Assembly (NCBI GenBank): GCA_016703325.1
Contig: JADJCH010000009.1
Coordinates: 1 to 64,000 of the forward strand
Origin: Burkholderiales bacterium
Lineage (GTDB): Bacteria > Pseudomonadota > Gammaproteobacteria > Burkholderiales > Burkholderiaceae_C
Reading direction: 5' to 3'
DNA length: 64,000 nt
Shown here: one piece after another, positions 59,999-64,000 of the stretch
Position numbering within the stretch: position 1 is the first letter of the stretch
Layout of the letters: every line of letters starts with the position of its first letter
Program-made: the position numbers and the translations under genes
The notes under the pieces: generated by a model
Databases searched by the model: none
What the model was told of the DNA's origin: nothing
Seen by the model: the letters and a program-made list of their open reading frames with translations, nothing else

Positions 59999-60221
59999 CG
60001 CGGGGTACTCCTTTGCGTGTCAACACCGAGCACGGTAAACAGGCGGCCGCCCCCTCGTCCACGGTGAATACCTGGGTTTTGGCGCTCACCTGTCCCCCAG
60101 ATGACAGGTGATGCGTGGGACGCCACCCACAGATTGATCCCCGTCAGGGCAGGAAAGTGCGGATGGCCGGATCCGACCCCTGGCTGCGAGAATCGTACGG
60201 CGCTTTTGGAGGACCCCTGCC
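59999..60221. other. Divergent promoter region of the acyl-CoA synthetase and alcohol dehydrogenase genes
   Basis: A 223-base gap. It includes GGAGGA at 60208-60213, the ribosome-binding site that supports the TTG start at 60222. I see no clear operator dyad. Confidence 0.4.
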
Positions 60222-61679
60222 TTGAACCTCTTCGCCACACTGAACCAGACGCTGGACCTGATCCCCGAGGGCGCCCGTGCGGCCGGCCTGGGGGCCCTGA
60301 TGAAGGGGGCCGGCAAGGTCACCCGCTACCTGCCGATTCCCCAGCCGACGCTGCTGGTCGGGCCGGGGTCGAGCCGGCGGCTGGGCCAGGCGCTGACGGC
60401 CTTCGGCCACCAGAAGCTGCTGATCGTCACCGACGCGATGATCGTCAAGCTGGGTCTGCTCAAGAGCCTGACCGATGCGCTGGATGCCGGCGGCACCGCC
60501 TGGGCTCTGTTTGACGAGATCACGCCGGATGCGCCCATCCCCTTGATCGAGCGCGGCCTGGCGCGCTTCCAGGAGGAGGCCTGCGATGCCTTGGTGGCCG
60601 TGGGGGGCGGCTCGGCGATGGATGCGGCCAAGGTGATTGCGGTGGCCAGTGCCAACCCGCTCAAGCCGCTGCGCAGCCTGGCGGGCTACTTCAAGGGCCT
60701 GAACCACCCGCCGCCGGTGTACGCGGTGCCCACCACCGCCGGCACCGGTTCGGAGGTGACGGTGGCGGCGGTGATCGCCGATCCGCAGCGGCGCAGCAAG
60801 CTGGTGATCGTCGACACCCGCCTGGTGCCGAAGATGGCGGCGCTCGATCCGGAGCTGATGGCCGGCTTGCCACCGGCCATCACCGCGGCCACCGGGATGG
60901 ATGCGCTCACCCATGCGGTGGAGTCCTTCCTGGGCCACTGGGCCAGCCCCGGCACCGATGGCCTGGCGCTGGCCGCGGTGGGGCTGATCTTCGACAACCT
61001 GCGCAGTGCTTACCTTGAAGGCTCCAACCTGGAGGTGCGCGAGCGCATGTCGCTGGCGTCCACCTATGCCGGCATGGCCTTCACCCGGGCCAACGTTGGC
61101 TACGTGCATGCCATTGCGCACCAGTTCGGCGGGCGTTACCACACGCCCCACGGCCTGGCCAACGCCATCGTGCTGCCGCAGGTGCTGCGCTTCCTGGCTC
61201 CGGCGGTGATGCCCAGGCTGGCCGCGCTGGCCGTGCGCGCCCGACTGGGCACGGTCAAGGACAACGAGCAGGTGCTGGCCCAGCGCTTTCTGGACGCCGT
61301 GGATGCACTCAACCGCGACCTGGGCATCCCCACCCATCTGGCGGCCTTGCGGGAGAAGGACATCCCCGCGCTGGCCGAGGCCGCGCTGCACGAGGCCCAC
61401 ACCGGTTACCCGGTGCCGCGCTACATGACCCGCGCCGAGTGCGAGTCCCTGATCCGCCGCCTGCTGCCGCCCAAGGAAGAGGCTGCAGCGCCGGCTGGGG
61501 GCCTTGCGGCACCGGCAGCCACCAGCCCGGCGGCGACACCGGCACCGGAGGGCCAGCCCAAGGCAGCTCGGGCGCCGCGCAAGGCCCCGGCGCCCCCGAC
61601 GGCCCAAACGGCCCAAACGGCCCCAACACCCCGTGCGCCGCGCAAGTCGAGCTCCCGCAAGACCCCCACGGCCGAATGA
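60222..61679 (+). CDS. Iron-containing alcohol dehydrogenase with basic C-terminal tail
   Basis: A 485-residue group III (iron-dependent) alcohol dehydrogenase, about 100 residues longer than usual. The NAD-binding GGGSAMDAAKVIA and the metal-site segments TGMDALTHAVESF and HAIAHQFGGRYHTPHGLANA are intact, as is PTTAGTGSEVT. The last 65 residues are a Lys/Arg/Ala/Pro tail (PKAARAPRKAPAPP and KSSSRKTPTAE). The TTG start at 60222 is supported by GGAGGA eight bases upstream and by lack of an alternative before the conserved region. Between an acyl-CoA synthetase and an AAR-like reductase it most likely reduces a fatty aldehyde to the alcohol or does the reverse. Confidence 0.87.
   Translation: MNLFATLNQTLDLIPEGARAAGLGALMKGAGKVTRYLPIPQPTLLVGPGSSRRLGQALTAFGHQKLLIVTDAMIVKLGLLKSLTDALDAGGTAWALFDEITPDAPIPLIERGLARFQEEACDALVAVGGGSAMDAAKVIAVASANPLKPLRSLAGYFKGLNHPPPVYAVPTTAGTGSEVTVAAVIADPQRRSKLVIVDTRLVPKMAALDPELMAGLPPAITAATGMDALTHAVESFLGHWASPGTDGLALAAVGLIFDNLRSAYLEGSNLEVRERMSLASTYAGMAFTRANVGYVHAIAHQFGGRYHTPHGLANAIVLPQVLRFLAPAVMPRLAALAVRARLGTVKDNEQVLAQRFLDAVDALNRDLGIPTHLAALREKDIPALAEAALHEAHTGYPVPRYMTRAECESLIRRLLPPKEEAAAPAGGLAAPAATSPAATPAPEGQPKAARAPRKAPAPPTAQTAQTAPTPRAPRKSSSRKTPTAE
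61599..61625. repeat. Three 9-bp tandem units in the alcohol dehydrogenase tail
   Basis: acggcccaa twice, then acggcccca, encoding Thr-Ala-Gln, Thr-Ala-Gln, Thr-Ala-Pro in the basic tail. Like the 9-bp array in the next gene's tail, it can change copy number without shifting the frame. Confidence 0.75.
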
Positions 61680-61719
61680 GACGGCCCACCCCACAACCTA
61701 AGACGCAGGAGACAGCCGC

Positions 61720-64000
61720 GTGAAGAAGGTCAGCACCATCTCCCTGGGCGCCTCGAAGCAGGACTTCGAGTTCGAGACCCGGTTCCTCGGTCATTCCTTT
61801 CAGGTGCGCCGCCTGGGTGCAGACGATGACATCGGCAAGGCCTGGGAGCTGATGCGTCGCCAGCAGGCCGAGTGCGACGCCATCGGCCTGGGCGAGGTCG
61901 GGGACCATTACCGGGTCGGTCAGGACACCCGCGTCAACAAGGAGACGCAGCGCCTGCTCAACGTGGTCACGCGGGTGCCCGCCACCACCGGTGCCACGCT
62001 GCGCCGGCTGCTGCAGGTCAACGCGGTGCGCTTCGTGCAGAACCAGCTGGGCCACTACTTCAACAACAACCTGGTGCTGTTCCTGTCGGGCATGCGCAAC
62101 TACGACATGGCGGTGGCCCTGTCGGATTACACCCCCAACCTGAAGTTTGCCGATGCCCTGGCGCAGACCGGCGCACCGGCGATGCTGACCTCGCTGTTCC
62201 AGCTGGAGCTCTACGCCAAGGGCAGCGACCTGGTGCTCTCAGGCAAGCCCGGCGAGATGCTGGAGGCGTCCCTGAGCACCTTCAAGCGCGCCCGCATCGC
62301 CGCCGAGGTGGCCAACGCGCAGGTCATCGTCGGCACCTTCCACGAGCTCAAGGAGGTGGGCCACGCCAAGAACCTGGCCGGCAAGACGGTGATCACCTCT
62401 GCGGTGGACGACGAGCGGCTGGCCTTCTTCAAGCGCTGCCGCGTCAACCTGGTCGTCGATGTCTCGCCCCAGCTGTTCGACCGGGTGGTGGGCACCAACG
62501 TGATCGAGGCGATGATCCTGGCCGCGCTGGGCAAGCCGGTGGAGGATGTCTCGGACGACGACTTCCGCGAGATCATCGACGAGCTGCAGCTTCAGCCGCG
62601 CCTGCTGCACCCCACCGGGGAGTTCCGCAACATCCGGCGCTTTGCCTTTGTCATCCATCCGCTGAGCCAGGAGTTCATCCGCAAGGGCTTCCCCATCCCC
62701 AAGGGCACGCCCAAGTTCGTGATGGACCAGGTGGAGACGCTCGCGGCGCACATGCCGCCGATGGTGTACTGCAAGATGGAGAACATCGTCTCCCCCACCG
62801 GTGCGCAGGCCGAGGGCTGGCTGATCTCGGTGGGCGGCACCCCCAAGGAGATGCTGGCCCGCAGCCCGGAGTTCACCTACCGCCGCCTGCTGGCCGCAGC
62901 CGAGATGGCCGAGAAGCTGGGTGCGCAGATCATGGGCCTGGGTGCCTTCACCAAGGTGGTGGGCGACGCCGGGGTGACGGTGGCGCGGCGTGCGCGCATC
63001 CCCATCACCACCGGCAACAGCTACTCGGCCTCCGGTGCCCTCTGGGCCGCTGCCGATGCCATGAAGCGCATGGGCCTGGTCAAGCTGGACCCGAAGACCA
63101 AGCAGGTGATGGCGCGCACCATGGTGATCGGCGCCACCGGCTCCATCGGCTCGGTCAGCGCGCGGCTGCTGGCCATGGCCTTCAAGCAGGTGGTGATTGC
63201 CGGGCGTGATCTGGACAAGCTGGAGCAGCTCAAGAAGTCCATCCTGAAGGACACGCCCGAGGCCGACGTGCTGTGCTCCACCGACTACGACAGCCTGCTC
63301 GGCGAGATGGACATGATCGTCACCAGCACCTCCGGTGCGGGCAAGAAGATCCTGGACATCATGAAGGTCAAGCCTGGCTGCGTCATCACCGACGTGGCCC
63401 GCCCGCTGGACCTGCCGCCCTCCGAGGTGGCCAAGCGCCCGGACGTGCTGGTGATCGAATCCGGCGAGATCGAGCTGCCCACGCAGGTCAAGGGACTCAA
63501 GAGCATCGGCCTGCCGCCCAACGTCATCTACGCCTGCCTGGCAGAGACCATCGTGCTGGCGCTGGAGGGCCGCTTCGAGGTCTTCACCATCGGGCGCGAC
63601 ACCGAGTGGCCCAAGGTCAAGGAGATCTATCGCCTGGGCCTCAAACACGGCATGAAGCTGTCGGCCATCTCCGGGGCCAAGGGCGTCTACAGCGACGAGG
63701 ACATCGCCCAGGTGGTGACGCTGGCAAAGAAGGCCCTGCGCAGCTGGAAGCCCGGTGCGGCCGCGGGCGCCGCTGCTGCTGCTGCCGACGGCGCCGCGCC
63801 CCGACCCGCCAGGAAGCGCGCTGCCCGCGCCGCGAAAGGTGGAGAAGTTGGAGAAGTTGGAGAAGTTGGAGAAGTTGGAGAAGTTGGAGAAGTTGGAGAA
63901 GTTGGAGAAGTTGGCAGAGGCGGCAGCACCCGTCGAAGCGGCGCCGGCCCCTGCTCCCGACCCGACCCCGGCGACGGCGAAGCCAGCCGCCAAACGCGCC
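61720..64000 (+). CDS. AAR-like long-chain acyl reductase, N-terminally extended, runs off the right edge
   Basis: A protein of at least 760 residues starting at GTG 61720 (AGGAGA six bases upstream). Residues about 390-640 resemble cyanobacterial acyl-ACP/acyl-CoA reductase (AAR). They contain MGLGAFTKVVGDAG, ITTGNSYSASGALW, a Rossmann motif VIGATGSIGSVSARLLA (about 468), VIAGRDLDKLEQLK, and YACLAETIVLALEGRF, where Cys606 aligns with the catalytic Cys of AAR (ACFAEAMLLEFEGW). The first 300 residues have no counterpart in AAR and I do not recognise them. The C-terminus is a Lys/Ala/Pro tail with a 9-bp repeat array. An extra G near 63835-63840 seems to shift the tail out of frame. Expected reaction: fatty acyl thioester to aldehyde. 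Confidence 0.75.
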   Translation, partial: MKKVSTISLGASKQDFEFETRFLGHSFQVRRLGADDDIGKAWELMRRQQAECDAIGLGEVGDHYRVGQDTRVNKETQRLLNVVTRVPATTGATLRRLLQVNAVRFVQNQLGHYFNNNLVLFLSGMRNYDMAVALSDYTPNLKFADALAQTGAPAMLTSLFQLELYAKGSDLVLSGKPGEMLEASLSTFKRARIAAEVANAQVIVGTFHELKEVGHAKNLAGKTVITSAVDDERLAFFKRCRVNLVVDVSPQLFDRVVGTNVIEAMILAALGKPVEDVSDDDFREIIDELQLQPRLLHPTGEFRNIRRFAFVIHPLSQEFIRKGFPIPKGTPKFVMDQVETLAAHMPPMVYCKMENIVSPTGAQAEGWLISVGGTPKEMLARSPEFTYRRLLAAAEMAEKLGAQIMGLGAFTKVVGDAGVTVARRARIPITTGNSYSASGALWAAADAMKRMGLVKLDPKTKQVMARTMVIGATGSIGSVSARLLAMAFKQVVIAGRDLDKLEQLKKSILKDTPEADVLCSTDYDSLLGEMDMIVTSTSGAGKKILDIMKVKPGCVITDVARPLDLPPSEVAKRPDVLVIESGEIELPTQVKGLKSIGLPPNVIYACLAETIVLALEGRFEVFTIGRDTEWPKVKEIYRLGLKHGMKLSAISGAKGVYSDEDIAQVVTLAKKALRSWKPGAAAGAAAAAADGAAPRPARKRAARAAKGGEVGEVGEVGEVGEVGEVGEVGEVGRGGSTRRSGAGPCSRPDPGDGEASRQTR
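63841..63912. repeat. Eight perfect copies of a 9-bp unit
   Basis: ggagaagtt repeated eight times without a mismatch in the tail of the AAR-like gene. In the upstream reading frame it encodes (Gly-Glu-Val)n. In the +1 frame it encodes (Glu-Lys-Leu)n and leads into LAEAAAPVEAAPAPAPDPTP, which looks like the true tail. All six frames through the array are open. Confidence 0.95.

Noticed and set aside
62239..63993. A minus-strand frame with NFS repeats that looks like a repeat protein
   Set aside because: The repeats are the reverse reading of the 9-bp array in the AAR-like gene, and the rest is antisense to it.

Overview
The window is high-GC DNA with dense, often overlapping genes. Gene content (scpA next to a DUF3460 gene, metG near apbC, an fds-type NAD-dependent formate dehydrogenase with its LysR regulator, DUF1302/DUF1329 proteins) points to a betaproteobacterium of the order Burkholderiales, perhaps the Leptothrix/Ideonella/Rubrivivax group. 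Genus cannot be settled from the sequence alone. I see no rRNA, tRNA or CRISPR array.

Layout. 1-3.5 kb is the edge of a polysaccharide locus: the end of a glycosyltransferase, a broken acyltransferase and a beta-helix lipoprotein. 3.6-20 kb is mixed housekeeping and signalling: a frameshifted AAA-ATPase/nuclease-fold protein, a Uma2 protein, guaC, a translationally coupled LysM-FecR / CHASE2-GGDEF-EAL pair, a Dyp peroxidase, scpA, a CYTH protein, a SulP transporter, a CBS protein and metG. 20.2-23.1 kb holds a multicopper oxidase and a ferredoxin between metG and apbC, with an FNR/ANR-like site in their shared upstream region. 24.3-27.7 kb has a secreted protein of unknown function and a subtilisin-like lipoprotein. 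28-34.5 kb is fdsR-fdsGBAD, with no fdsC. 34.6-37.4 kb is a SWIM-SNF2 helicase.

38-44.7 kb is a DUF1302-DUF1329-YCF48-MMPL outer-membrane/transport cluster. It is followed by two VOC-type genes, a HepT/MntA-like pair and a long run of co-oriented catabolic genes (46.3-57.8 kb): HisD paralogue, three SDRs, FAH-family enzyme, CrtI-like oxidoreductase, DenD-like epimerase, extradiol-type VOC protein, Rieske ferredoxin, FrsA-type hydrolase and flavin monooxygenase. The set resembles a hydroxylation plus meta-cleavage route for an unidentified aromatic or cyclic substrate. Two 106-bp copies of a double-hairpin repeat lie in this run, and one has become the start of the Rieske reading frame.

The right end (58.3-64 kb) pairs a long-chain acyl-CoA synthetase with an iron-dependent alcohol dehydrogenase and a large protein whose C-terminal half resembles cyanobacterial acyl-ACP reductase (AAR), including its catalytic cysteine. 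Together they could turn fatty acids into fatty aldehydes and alcohols. This is the most unusual module in the window.

At least five otherwise intact genes carry a single one-base frameshift, mostly in or beside short G runs. This suggests residual indel errors in the assembly rather than real gene loss. The acyltransferase, with several shifts, looks truly decayed.
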